DNA of 64,000 bases from Spirochaetota bacterium (GTDB taxonomy: Bacteria; Spirochaetota; Spirochaetia; Treponematales; UBA12059). Where the stretch lies: the NCBI GenBank assembly GCA_022703505.1, contig JAKLDN010000001.1, positions 345,389 through 409,388 on the forward strand. The letters are read 5' to 3'. Position 1 is the first letter of the stretch. Every line of letters begins with the position of its first letter. The translations under genes and the position numbers were made by a program. The notes under the pieces are model-generated. The model was not told where the DNA came from, searched no databases, and saw only the letters and a list, made by a program, of their open reading frames with translations. This document shows positions 52,356 through 60,675 of the stretch, one piece after another.

Positions 52356-53561
52356 ATGGAAACGGACGAAAGATTCATCGACGCCCTCCGGGAGGGACTC
52401 GACGAGGAGACAAGGGCCCGTACCGACCGGGTGGCCGATACGGCCGCGAAAATCAAGGAGCGGGGCGGGAAGATCGCCGTGGTCACCGGCAGCGGACCCA
52501 ACCTCCACGAGGGGGTGACGACCCTCCTGGCGGAGTTCATCCGCCTGGGCGTGGTCGACGGGGTCCTCACCTCCTCGGCCGTGGTGGCCCACGAGATGGC
52601 CGGAGCCCTGGACGAGGTGAAGCGTGTCCCCGGATCCGCCGTGGGAATCCCCCCGGAGCTGCTCCCCAAGGGAGGGATCTTCGAGGCGAGCCTCCTTCGG
52701 CCCGGCGACCTGGATCGGATCTCCCGGGAGATGGTCCTGGACCGCGGCCTGATCGACCGGGTACTGGCCGCGGAAGGCAGGGTCATCATCAAGGCCGCGG
52801 GCAACATGGCCTATCCCGTGGGTCTCCGGACCGAGCGGCTCGCGATGGAGATCGAGAGCCTGGCGGACCTCCATGGTCTGCCCTTCGAGCGGGCGGCCGG
52901 CCTGGGCGCCGACCCCCGCACGATGATCGGCGCCGGGGCGGCGGCGGGCGTTCCCGTCCTGGTCACCGTGCCCCAGCTGGTGGGCGGGGGCATGGTCGGC
53001 CTGGCCGTGGGCGACTCGATCCCCCTTAAGCGGCGCTCCGAACTGGTGTCCCGCATCCTGGGAGGCGCGGACCTGATCATCGAGAGCGGCATCGCCCTTT
53101 CCCAGGAGATCCACGACGGCCCCTTCGAAACCTACACGGGGCACGGAATCTGGAGCCGTTGGGAGGGCTCTCCGACCTACAGTCTGGCGGGCAAGACCCT
53201 GGTTCGCATCGACCTGGACCCGAACCTGGAGCGGGTCTGGAGGATCGAGCGGGAGGGGGCCTCGGTCCAGGGAGCCGTGGACCAGGGCCTCCCGAAGACC
53301 AAGACCTTCAAGGTACCGTTCCGCATGGAGATGTCGGGCTTCGCCCGCCTGGAGGGCAGCCTTCCCCTCGTGGGGGACCTTGGCATTCTCTGGCCGGTCA
53401 TCGCCCTGGGAATAGCCCGGCGGCTCGGCCTCAAGCCGGAGTTCATGTCCTATCCCCAGGAATCCGAGCCCGGCAAACGCATGAGGAGGTGGATCGTGGA
53501 CGAGGTGGGGATCCTGGACCGGGACCGGATGCTCGCGGGGCTCCGGGAGGCGCGGCCGTGA
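52356..53561 (+). CDS. Unrecognised protein with Rossmann-like N-terminal half
   Basis: 401 residues that I cannot assign. A first strand-loop-helix reads KIAVVTGSGPNLHEGVTTLLAEFI (39-62), followed by LGVVDGVLTSSAVVAHEMAGALDEV (65-89). That strand-turn pattern recalls deoxyhypusine-synthase-like NAD folds but is not diagnostic. A glycine-rich GAGAAAGVPVLVTVPQLVGGGMVGLAVGD follows at 191-219, then IIESGIALSQEIHDGPFETYTGHGIWSRWEG with possible active-site His and Glu. No membrane helix or signal peptide. AAGGA precedes the ATG. It is tightly packed between dctM (3 bases) and the kdsB-like gene (GTGA overlap), so it almost certainly acts on the substrate taken up here. Confidence 0.6.
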   Translation: METDERFIDALREGLDEETRARTDRVADTAAKIKERGGKIAVVTGSGPNLHEGVTTLLAEFIRLGVVDGVLTSSAVVAHEMAGALDEVKRVPGSAVGIPPELLPKGGIFEASLLRPGDLDRISREMVLDRGLIDRVLAAEGRVIIKAAGNMAYPVGLRTERLAMEIESLADLHGLPFERAAGLGADPRTMIGAGAAAGVPVLVTVPQLVGGGMVGLAVGDSIPLKRRSELVSRILGGADLIIESGIALSQEIHDGPFETYTGHGIWSRWEGSPTYSLAGKTLVRIDLDPNLERVWRIEREGASVQGAVDQGLPKTKTFKVPFRMEMSGFARLEGSLPLVGDLGILWPVIALGIARRLGLKPEFMSYPQESEPGKRMRRWIVDEVGILDRDRMLAGLREARP

Positions 53562-54295
53562 ACGGGATCGTCGGCGTCATACCCGCCCGGTACGCCTCCA
53601 CCAGGCTTCCGGGGAAACCCCTGGCGGATATCCTCGGAAAGCCCATGATACGCCGGGTCTACGAGTCGGCGGCTCGAGCGCGGGTGCTGGACAGGCTCCT
53701 GGTGGCGACCGACGACGAGCGCATCGCCATGGTCGTCCGGGCCTTCGGGGGGGAGGCCGTCCTGACATCCCCGGACCACCCCTCCGGCTCGGACCGGATA
53801 GCGGAGGCGATACGAGATGTCCGGGCGGACATCGTCGTGAACATCCAGGGCGACGAGCCCTTCGTCTCGCCGACCATGATCGAGGAGGCGGTCCGTCCCC
53901 TCCTCGAAGATCCCACCCTTCCCATGAGCACCCTCATGCACGAGATCCCCGAGGAATCCTTCGGGGACCCGAACGTGGTGAAGGTCGTCGTGAACCTCCG
54001 GGGCGAGGCCCTTTACTTCTCCCGCTCCCTCATCCCCTTCCCGCGGAAGAGGGACGGCCATCGGGCCTACGAGCACGTGGGCATCTACGCCTATCGCGCC
54101 GAATTCCTGAGGACCTTCACGCAGCTCCCTCCCTCGCCCCTGGAGCGGTTCGAGAGCCTTGAGCAGCTCCGGGTTCTGGAGAACGGATACCGCCTGAAGG
54201 TCGTGGAGACCCGGGCGCCGGACTACGTCCCCCTTAGCATCGACACCGTCGAGGACCTCGAGCGGGCCCGCAAGCTCGCGGAGAAGCTCGGGTAG
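53558..54295 (+). CDS. kdsB: 3-deoxy-manno-octulosonate cytidylyltransferase-like enzyme
   Basis: 245 residues, the normal KdsB length. Motifs: VGVIPARYASTRLPGKPL (CTP-binding loop), SPDHPSGSDRIAEA, VNIQGDEPFVSP with catalytic Asp, and HVGIYAYRAEFL near the end. Known members transfer CMP from CTP to Kdo or 8-amino-Kdo for lipid A core synthesis. Here the gene is embedded in a TRAP/aldolase catabolic-looking operon, so the acceptor may be a different 3-deoxy-ulosonic acid. A GTG start overlaps the previous stop and has GGGAGG upstream; the longer open frame above is shadow of the preceding gene. Confidence 0.85.
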   Translation: MNGIVGVIPARYASTRLPGKPLADILGKPMIRRVYESAARARVLDRLLVATDDERIAMVVRAFGGEAVLTSPDHPSGSDRIAEAIRDVRADIVVNIQGDEPFVSPTMIEEAVRPLLEDPTLPMSTLMHEIPEESFGDPNVVKVVVNLRGEALYFSRSLIPFPRKRDGHRAYEHVGIYAYRAEFLRTFTQLPPSPLERFESLEQLRVLENGYRLKVVETRAPDYVPLSIDTVEDLERARKLAEKLG

Positions 54296-54372
54296 CGTCC
54301 GCCGGGCGGCGGACCGTACATCGCGTGAAACGGGCCCGGGCGGGCCCGGCATACTATGGTTAGGAGAATCGG

Positions 54373-55431
54373 ATGCTGAAGCTTGACGAGAAGCTCCTTG
54401 CGGCTAACAAGGAGACCGAAATCCTCTCCGCCTACATCGCGGCGGATCGAATCGAGGCGGGGCTCGCGGAGAACCGGGAAGTCTTCGACGACCTGGCGGC
54501 CTACATCCGGTCCTGCCGCCCGGACCGCCTCGTCTTCGTGGGCAGCGGCGCCTCCTGGTGCTCCCTGTACACGGGGTTCTGGTTCCTCAGATCCTCGAGC
54601 TCCCTGCCGGTCCTCCACTTCTTCGGCCCGGAACTCGTTGCCGACGATCCTCCGGTCCTCCGGGAAGGCCGGACCCTGGCCATCCTCTCCTCGTATTCAG
54701 GAAAGACCGCCGACACCCTGGCGGCGAGCGAATTCCTGGGTGCCCGGGGCATACCCCGGATCGCCTTGAGCAAGGATCCGGGAGGTCCCCTGGCCCGGTC
54801 GTGCGAGCGCGTGCTCGCCTACGGGGACAAGTGCCTGTACACTTCGGCCATGGCCAACCTCCTTTCCCTCCTGGGAGCGTACCTCCGGCTCCGTGGGGAG
54901 GAATCCCAGGCGGAGGGGATGCTCGCCGACCTGGCACGGATCCCCGACCTGATGCGCGGCTCCCTCCGCAAGGCGGAGGAACGGGCCATGGCGGCCCTCG
55001 AGCCCCTGGCCGGGGACGACTTCTTCTACGTCCTCGGGGACGGAGCCCTCTGGGCCCTGGCCTACCAGTACGGCTACACCAACCTTACGGAGTACTCGAG
55101 GGTCAACGCGGCCTGCCTCCGGGCCTGCGAGTGGAGACACGGCCCCCTGGAGGTCCTGTTCCGGAAACCCGCGATGGTCCACTTCATAGGGAACGACAGG
55201 ACACGGGCGTATTCCCTGGCCACGAAGGAATACTGCGCCGCGAACGGCGCGCGGCTCGCGGTCTTCGACGTGGACGACTACTACCGCGTCCATCCCGCCC
55301 TGGCCCCCTTCGTCCTCCATCCTGTAAGCCAGTTCTTCCTCCTATACCAGAGCACCCAGCGAGGGATCGACATGGACGACTACCTCCAGATGCACGTGAA
55401 GCCCTACCTTCCGGGAGAGACGTACTTCTGA
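54373..55431 (+). CDS. SIS-domain sugar isomerase/deglycase, FrlB-like
   Basis: 352 residues with two SIS domains. Loop 1 is VFVGSGASWCSLYTGFW (52-68) and loop 2 SSYSGKTADTLAASEFL. A C-terminal RACEWRHGPLEVL and GIDMDDYLQMHVKPYLPGETYF tail resembles fructoselysine-6-phosphate deglycase and related enzymes. It should act on a phosphorylated amino-sugar or glycated substrate. TAGGAG precedes the ATG. The gap of 77 bases upstream is the widest within this cluster. The TGA overlaps the next ATG by one base (TGATG). Confidence 0.82.
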   Translation: MLKLDEKLLAANKETEILSAYIAADRIEAGLAENREVFDDLAAYIRSCRPDRLVFVGSGASWCSLYTGFWFLRSSSSLPVLHFFGPELVADDPPVLREGRTLAILSSYSGKTADTLAASEFLGARGIPRIALSKDPGGPLARSCERVLAYGDKCLYTSAMANLLSLLGAYLRLRGEESQAEGMLADLARIPDLMRGSLRKAEERAMAALEPLAGDDFFYVLGDGALWALAYQYGYTNLTEYSRVNAACLRACEWRHGPLEVLFRKPAMVHFIGNDRTRAYSLATKEYCAANGARLAVFDVDDYYRVHPALAPFVLHPVSQFFLLYQSTQRGIDMDDYLQMHVKPYLPGETYF

Positions 55432-56390
55432 TGGGCGATTTCAAGGGCGTTTACGCGGCGATGCTCACCCCCCTCGGCGAGGGCGGGGCGGCACCGTCCG
55501 CCCGTACCGTCGAGTCCTATTGCCGGTTCCTCCTGGAACGGGGCGTGTCCGGGCTCTTCCCCCTGGGCACCACGGGCGAATGGCCCCTCCTCCGGGAGGA
55601 GGAGCGCATGCGGATCGCCGAACTCGTCGTGGGATCCGCGAAGGCGTGGCGGGACGACCCTGCCCGCGGAGCTCGGCCGGGTGCGGACTCCGGTCCGGCC
55701 AAGGTCATCGTGCACGCCGGCGCCGACTCTACCGACGAGACTGTACGCCTCTGCCGACACGCACGCGGCATCGGCGCGGACGCGGTCGGGGTCATCTGCC
55801 CGCCCTATTACCCCCTGAACGAGGAAGCCCTCCGTTTCCATTTCATTACCGCCGCCCGGTCCGTGCCCGACCTGCCGTTCTTCGTATATTTTATCCCGTC
55901 CCTGGTCCGCTGCGACATGACCCCGGCTCTGCTCCTGAATCTCGCCCGGGAAGCGGACAACATCGTAGGCCTCAAGTACTCCGGGGAAAGCATCCCGCGC
56001 TTCCGGGAATACCGGCGCGTCCTGGGACCCTCGTTCTCCCTGTTCATCGGCGACGACAACCACGCCCTCCCGGGCCTGAGGGAGGGCGCCGATGGCATCG
56101 TGTCGGGTAACGCCTCGGCCATGCCCGAGCTCCTGGTCGACCTCTACAGGAGTTTCCGGGCCGGCGAGGACGAGGCCGCGACGGAAGCCCAGCGGGAACT
56201 GGACGACTTCATCGCGGGGATAGACGGACGTGCCGAGCTGTCGTCCTTCAAACGAATCCTGGGCATCCGGGGAGTTCCGGCCGGAGAGGTACGGCGCCCC
56301 CTCAATCCCCTCTCCCCCGACGGATCGGAGGCACTCGCCGCGCGAATCCGCCGCCTCGAGGAAAGGAACAAGGCAAGGAAACCACTATGA
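55431..56390 (+). CDS. Dihydrodipicolinate synthase/NanA-family aldolase
   Basis: 319 residues forming a TIM barrel of the DapA superfamily. Seen: GVYAAMLTPLGEGGAAPS, the GTTGEWPLL pyruvate-binding loop, VYFIPS with the catalytic tyrosine, and IVGLKYSGES with the Schiff-base lysine. An insertion of about 15 residues (DDPARGARPGADSGP) lies before the third strand. These enzymes make or cleave 2-keto-3-deoxy acids using pyruvate. With kdsB, PfkB and a second DapA homologue in the same cluster, a keto-deoxy sugar acid is the likely intermediate. Confidence 0.9.
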   Translation: MGDFKGVYAAMLTPLGEGGAAPSARTVESYCRFLLERGVSGLFPLGTTGEWPLLREEERMRIAELVVGSAKAWRDDPARGARPGADSGPAKVIVHAGADSTDETVRLCRHARGIGADAVGVICPPYYPLNEEALRFHFITAARSVPDLPFFVYFIPSLVRCDMTPALLLNLAREADNIVGLKYSGESIPRFREYRRVLGPSFSLFIGDDNHALPGLREGADGIVSGNASAMPELLVDLYRSFRAGEDEAATEAQRELDDFIAGIDGRAELSSFKRILGIRGVPAGEVRRPLNPLSPDGSEALAARIRRLEERNKARKPL

Positions 56391-57388
56391 GCGAAACCAT
56401 ATTCCTCACCGGCGCGTCCGGCAGGATCGGCGGCAGGGTCGCGGCCGGCCTCCTCGAGAGGGGCTACAAGGTCCGCGCCCTGATCCACTCGAACCGGGGG
56501 AATCTCCCGGACGGCTCCGGCCTGGTGACCCTGGAAGGGGACATCGTAACCCGGAAGGGTTTGGCGGAGGGAGTCGAAGGCGCGGACTTCGTGATCCACC
56601 TGGCGGCGGCCTGGGACATGTTCCCTCCGGCCCGGTACGAGGCCACGAACGACCAGCTCTTCGAGAGCGTCCTCCGGGGCACCTACAACGTCCTGGAAGC
56701 GGCCCGGTCCGTCCGGGGGCTCCGGGCCCTGGTCTACGCCTCCACCGACGCGGTCTACGCCACGGGACCCCGGAAATTCGAGGCTCCGATCACGGAGGAC
56801 ACGGAGCTCCAGCCCTCCCGCTTCTACGCCCTGTGCAAGATCGCCTGCGAGACCCTCTGCAGGCAATACGGAAGGCTCTACGGTCTCCCCTGGATCGTGG
56901 TCAGGATATGCTGGTCCCTCGAACCCGCGGAGCTGCTCCGAGTCTTCGGCTACGACTTCTGGGAAGGCGGGATGTCCGAGGAGGACCGGGCGCGACTCAA
57001 GCCCATCCTCGGGGGCGAGAAGGGGGTCTTCGCCCCCCTCAACGAGGACGGAAGTTCGGGGGTCGACCACATCGCCGATCCCGACGACATCGCCGCGGGA
57101 ATCGTCCAGGCCGTGGTCAACCACGACAAGGGCCTGGGTGGAACCTTCAACCTCGCGGGTCCCGCACCCTTCCGGTACCTCGAGGTGATCGAAAAGCTCG
57201 CCGCGGACCTGGGCGTCCCCTGGGGTTCCGCTAGGATACCCGGGATCCATCCCTACGAGCTCCGGAACGACAGGGCGATCCGGACGCTGGGCTATGCCCC
57301 CGCCTGGACCATGGAGAGAATGCTCGAAAAGGCGGCGGCCGCGCGCCGAACCGCAGCCGGGAAGAACCCGGCGGGAGGAACGACATGA
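56387..57388 (+). CDS. NAD-dependent sugar epimerase/dehydratase
   Basis: 333 residues of the extended SDR family. Rossmann loop IFLTGASGRIGGRVAAGLLERG, then VIHLAAAWD, STDAVYA near 120 as the Ser/Thr region, and YALCKIACE as the catalytic YxxxK. The C-terminal part handles the sugar or sugar acid. It may epimerise or oxidise the free or CMP-linked substrate. The ATG overlaps the upstream stop by 4 bases and its own TGA overlaps the next ATG, so it is tightly coupled. Confidence 0.88.
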   Translation: MSETIFLTGASGRIGGRVAAGLLERGYKVRALIHSNRGNLPDGSGLVTLEGDIVTRKGLAEGVEGADFVIHLAAAWDMFPPARYEATNDQLFESVLRGTYNVLEAARSVRGLRALVYASTDAVYATGPRKFEAPITEDTELQPSRFYALCKIACETLCRQYGRLYGLPWIVVRICWSLEPAELLRVFGYDFWEGGMSEEDRARLKPILGGEKGVFAPLNEDGSSGVDHIADPDDIAAGIVQAVVNHDKGLGGTFNLAGPAPFRYLEVIEKLAADLGVPWGSARIPGIHPYELRNDRAIRTLGYAPAWTMERMLEKAAAARRTAAGKNPAGGTT

Positions 57389-58401
57389 AAGCGGCCGTAC
57401 TGTACGGCAAGGGAGATCTGCGCATGGAGGATCGGGGCGTCCCCGTCCCGGGAGCCGGCGAGGTCCTGGTCAGGATACGGGCCTGCGGAGTCTGCGGGAC
57501 CGACGCGGCCCTCTTCCGGGGGGAATACCCGGCGGCCTTCCCCGTGGTCATCGGACACGAGTTCTCCGGGGAGGTCGCGGCCCTCGGCAAGGACGTCGGC
57601 GGCTTCAAGGTCGGAGACCGGGTGACCGCGGACCCGAACGTCCTGTGCGGATCCTGCGGATACTGCCGGGGGGGCCTGGGGCACCTCTGTTCCCGGGTAA
57701 GCTCCATGGGGGTCCATCGGGACGGCGCGGACGCCGAATACGCCCTGGTCCCCGCGGTCAACCTCTACACCTTCCCCGAGACCCTCGCCTTCGAGGAGGC
57801 GGCCTTCACGGAGCCCCTGGCCTGCGCGGTGCACGGAGTCGACCTGGCCGGGGTGCGCACAGGTGACACGGTGCTCGTCCTGGGAGCCGGCGGGATGGGC
57901 AACCTCATAGCCCAGCTGGCGCGGCTTTCCGGAGCCGCCCGGGTGGTGGTTAGCGAGCCCATCGCCATGCGCAGGGACCGGGCCCTGGAGAACGGAGCCA
58001 CGGACGCGATCGATCCCGGGGCCGGGGACGTCGGGGAGGCTCTCCGGCGGATCAACCCCCTGGGCGCCGACGTTGTCTTCGAGGTGGCCGGCCACGTCGG
58101 CCTCCAGGCCCAGGCTGTCCGGCTGGCCCGCAAGGGGGGGACGGTGGTCTGGTTCGGCGTGGCTCCGCCGGACAAGGTCGCCGAGGTCTCGCCCTTCTAC
58201 GTCAACGAGAACGAAATTCGGATCCTCGGATCCTACAACAATCCCTTCGCCACCGACCGGGCCGTGAAGCTCCTCGCGGAGCGCCGGATCCGGGTGGACA
58301 ACCTCATCACCCACAGGATAGCCCTCGGGGACTACCCGAAGGCCCTGTCCCTGTTCGGCGGCCGGGATACGGTCAAGCTCATGGTGACGATGGGCGCATG
58401 A
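57385..58401 (+). CDS. Zinc-dependent alcohol/sugar dehydrogenase
   Basis: 338 residues of the medium-chain dehydrogenase family. Zinc ligands appear in CGVCGTD and IGHEFSG. Structural-zinc cysteines are CGSCGYCRGGLGHLC, and the NAD loop is VLGAGGMGNLIAQL. It is different in sequence from the dehydrogenase at 22126. It probably oxidises a secondary hydroxyl of the pathway intermediate. Both ends overlap neighbouring genes by 4 bases (ATGA). Confidence 0.9.
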   Translation: MKAAVLYGKGDLRMEDRGVPVPGAGEVLVRIRACGVCGTDAALFRGEYPAAFPVVIGHEFSGEVAALGKDVGGFKVGDRVTADPNVLCGSCGYCRGGLGHLCSRVSSMGVHRDGADAEYALVPAVNLYTFPETLAFEEAAFTEPLACAVHGVDLAGVRTGDTVLVLGAGGMGNLIAQLARLSGAARVVVSEPIAMRRDRALENGATDAIDPGAGDVGEALRRINPLGADVVFEVAGHVGLQAQAVRLARKGGTVVWFGVAPPDKVAEVSPFYVNENEIRILGSYNNPFATDRAVKLLAERRIRVDNLITHRIALGDYPKALSLFGGRDTVKLMVTMGA

Positions 58402-59372
58402 TGGAACGGATCGTCGATATCGTCGGCAACCTCAACATGGACCTGATCCTTCGGGGGATCCCCGAGATGCCGGCCTGGGGCCGGGAGGTCTTCGGGAACG
58501 ACTGCCTTCTGGTCCCCTCGGGGCAGGCCGGATACACGGCCCTGGCCCTCGGCGCCCTGGGGGTGCCCGTCCGGGTGCACTCGGTACTCGGCGGGGACCC
58601 CTGGGGCGATTCCATCCTGGCCGCCCTGGACGGTTCCGGCGCCGACGTTCGGGGGATCGAGCGTGCCGCGGGGACCCGGACGGGCCTATCCGTCGCCCTG
58701 GTGCGCGGCGACGGGGAACGGGCCTTCGCCTCGTACTACGGATCCCTGGCGGCTTTCGACGCCCAGGCCCTGGGGCGGCTCCATCCGGGGATCCGCGGGC
58801 GGGGCGCCCTCCTGGTCTGCGGGATCAACGCCCTGCCCAACCTGCCCCTCGACGCGGTCGAGGAAATCTGCCGCGACTACCGAGGGAGCGGGGGCCTAAC
58901 GGCCCTCGACACGGGCTGGGATCCCCTGGGCTGGGGGCCGGAACGCCTCGCGGGCCTCAGGCGTCTCCTCCGGGAAATCTCGGTGTTCATCCCGAACGAG
59001 GAAGAGGCCCGGGCGATGACGGGGTTCGAGGAGCCCGAGGAGCAAGCCAAGGCCCTCCTCGGCTTCGGCGCCGGGCTCGTGGTCATCAAGCTGGGTCCCC
59101 GCGGCTGCTACGCGGCAGGCGGCGGAAGCGCGGAACGCCTACCGGCGTTTCCCGCCGAGGTCCTCGACGCCGTGGGCGCGGGGGACGTTTTCAATGCCGG
59201 ATTCCTGGCCGCGACGCTCTCGGGCCGTTCCCTGCGGGAGCGGATGGCCTACAGCTCCGCGGCAGCCTCGATCTATATTTCCCGGGCCGAGAATCGGTAT
59301 CCGTCGGCCCGGGAGACCGCGGCCGTGGCGGAATCCCTCGGCGCGCCCGGAGCTGTAAAGGAAGGCACATGA
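58398..59372 (+). CDS. PfkB-family carbohydrate kinase
   Basis: 324 residues, ribokinase fold. IVGNLNMDLILRGIPEMP and GQAGYTALALGALGVPV form the N-terminal sugar-binding lid. IPNEEEARAMTG and LVVIKLGPRGCYA are in the middle. The C-terminal signature DAVGAGDVFNAGFLAATLSG holds the catalytic Asp. It transfers phosphate from ATP to a sugar or keto-deoxy acid; 2-keto-3-deoxygluconate kinase or a fuculokinase-like role are both possible here. Overlaps both neighbours by 4 bases. Confidence 0.9.
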   Translation: MMERIVDIVGNLNMDLILRGIPEMPAWGREVFGNDCLLVPSGQAGYTALALGALGVPVRVHSVLGGDPWGDSILAALDGSGADVRGIERAAGTRTGLSVALVRGDGERAFASYYGSLAAFDAQALGRLHPGIRGRGALLVCGINALPNLPLDAVEEICRDYRGSGGLTALDTGWDPLGWGPERLAGLRRLLREISVFIPNEEEARAMTGFEEPEEQAKALLGFGAGLVVIKLGPRGCYAAGGGSAERLPAFPAEVLDAVGAGDVFNAGFLAATLSGRSLRERMAYSSAAASIYISRAENRYPSARETAAVAESLGAPGAVKEGT

Positions 59373-60229
59373 TCGATTTTCACACACATCCCGTGATGAT
59401 CAAGGAACTCGTCGAGGCCGATCCGGATTTCGGCAGAGCGGTACGGGAGGTCTTCGGCCTGCTGTTCCCGCCCCAGCCCCTCGAGATCCTGCGCCGGGAG
59501 ATGGACGCCGCCGGCATTGAGAGGGCCGTGATCCTGGCCCTCGACCTAAGCACGGCCCACGGCTGCCGGGTGCCGGACAACGAGACCGTCGCCCGGCTCG
59601 CGGAGTCAGAACCCCGCCTCATCGGCTTCGCATCCGTGGACCCCAACCTGCCGGACGCCGCGGAGCGTCTGGACGGGGCGGTGCGGCGGCTCGGCCTCCG
59701 GGGGCTCAAGCTCGACCCGTCCCTGCAGCGCTTCGATCCCGGAGACCGGAGTAGGGCCTACCCCCTCTACCGCCTGGCCGGGGAGCTCGGGATCCCCGTC
59801 CTGCTCCACGCCGGGATGAGCTGGGCGCCCCCCGGGGTCTCGCGCCTTTCCCGGCCCGTCCTGCTCGAGGAGGCCCTGTCGGACCATCCGGGTACTAATT
59901 TCGTATTGGCCCATTTCGGCTGGCCCTGGACGGACGAAGCCCTCATGCTGGCGCTGAAGCACAGGAACCTCTACCTGGACACCTCGGTCGTCTACGCGAG
60001 GACTCCCGCGGAGACCTTACGGAAGGTCGTGGCGGAGCACATCGGCCTGCCGGTGCTGGAGGGCAGCCTCCCGGACAGGATCCTCTTCGGCTCGAACTAC
60101 CCGCGCCAGGACATGCGCCGCGCCGCACGGGGCATCGCCTCCCTGGGCTTCTCCCCGGGACTCCTCGAGGCGATCACGCGGGGCAACGCCGCCCGGCTCC
60201 TCGGGCTCGAAACGGAGGCGCGGCCATGA
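59369..60229 (+). CDS. Amidohydrolase-family metal-dependent hydrolase
   Basis: 286 residues of the amidohydrolase_2 class. It opens MIDFHTHP with the HxH metal site (His4, His6), followed by GFASVDPNLP, GLKLDPSLQRF, LLHAGMSW and FVLAHFGWPWTDEAL with further metal histidines, and ILFGSNYPRQD with the final Asp region. In sugar clusters such proteins are often lactonases (for example fuconolactonase) or decarboxylases. AAGGA precedes the ATG. Coupled to both neighbours by 4-base overlaps. Confidence 0.85.
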   Translation: MIDFHTHPVMIKELVEADPDFGRAVREVFGLLFPPQPLEILRREMDAAGIERAVILALDLSTAHGCRVPDNETVARLAESEPRLIGFASVDPNLPDAAERLDGAVRRLGLRGLKLDPSLQRFDPGDRSRAYPLYRLAGELGIPVLLHAGMSWAPPGVSRLSRPVLLEEALSDHPGTNFVLAHFGWPWTDEALMLALKHRNLYLDTSVVYARTPAETLRKVVAEHIGLPVLEGSLPDRILFGSNYPRQDMRRAARGIASLGFSPGLLEAITRGNAARLLGLETEARP

Positions 60230-60675
60230 TCAGCCACCTCAAACGGTTCACGATCCTCACCCGGAAAGAGACGGAGATCATCGACATCACCCCCTCCGTC
60301 CTGGAGACGGTCGCCGCTTCCGGAGTCTGGTCGGGCACGGTCTTCGTGCTCTCCCTCCACACCACCACGGGCTTCTACGTGAACGAGGGCCTCCCGGACC
60401 TGGAGCGGGACATGGCGGACTTCCTGGCCCGCCTGGTCCCCGAGGATCATCCCTACCGGCACGCCCGGTTCCTCCACTCCGACGGGCAGATGGCCATCAA
60501 CGCCCCTTCCCACCTCCGAGGCACGATGCTGGGTTTCCAGGCCTTCTTCCCCGTCGAGGAAGGCAAGCTCGTCCGCGGCGGCAGGCAGACCATGTATCTA
60601 GCGGAACTCGACGGCCCGCAGGAGCGGACCTATGTCGTCCAGGTTACGGGCGAGGCCCGGGGAGGTGAAGCATGA
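60226..60675 (+). CDS. YjbQ/UPF0047 family protein
   Basis: 149 residues. The UPF0047 pattern is clear: EIIDITPSVLETV, VFVLSLHTTTGFYVNEGLPDLERDMADFL with conserved His and Glu, and a SDGQMAINAPSHLRGTMLG block whose histidine completes the putative metal site. It ends GRQTMYLAELDGPQERTYVVQV. E. coli YjbQ has weak thiamine-phosphate synthase activity; the true role is unsettled. Its presence within a sugar-acid operon between an amidohydrolase and an aldolase argues for a carbohydrate-related reaction here. Confidence 0.9.
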   Translation: MISHLKRFTILTRKETEIIDITPSVLETVAASGVWSGTVFVLSLHTTTGFYVNEGLPDLERDMADFLARLVPEDHPYRHARFLHSDGQMAINAPSHLRGTMLGFQAFFPVEEGKLVRGGRQTMYLAELDGPQERTYVVQVTGEARGGEA

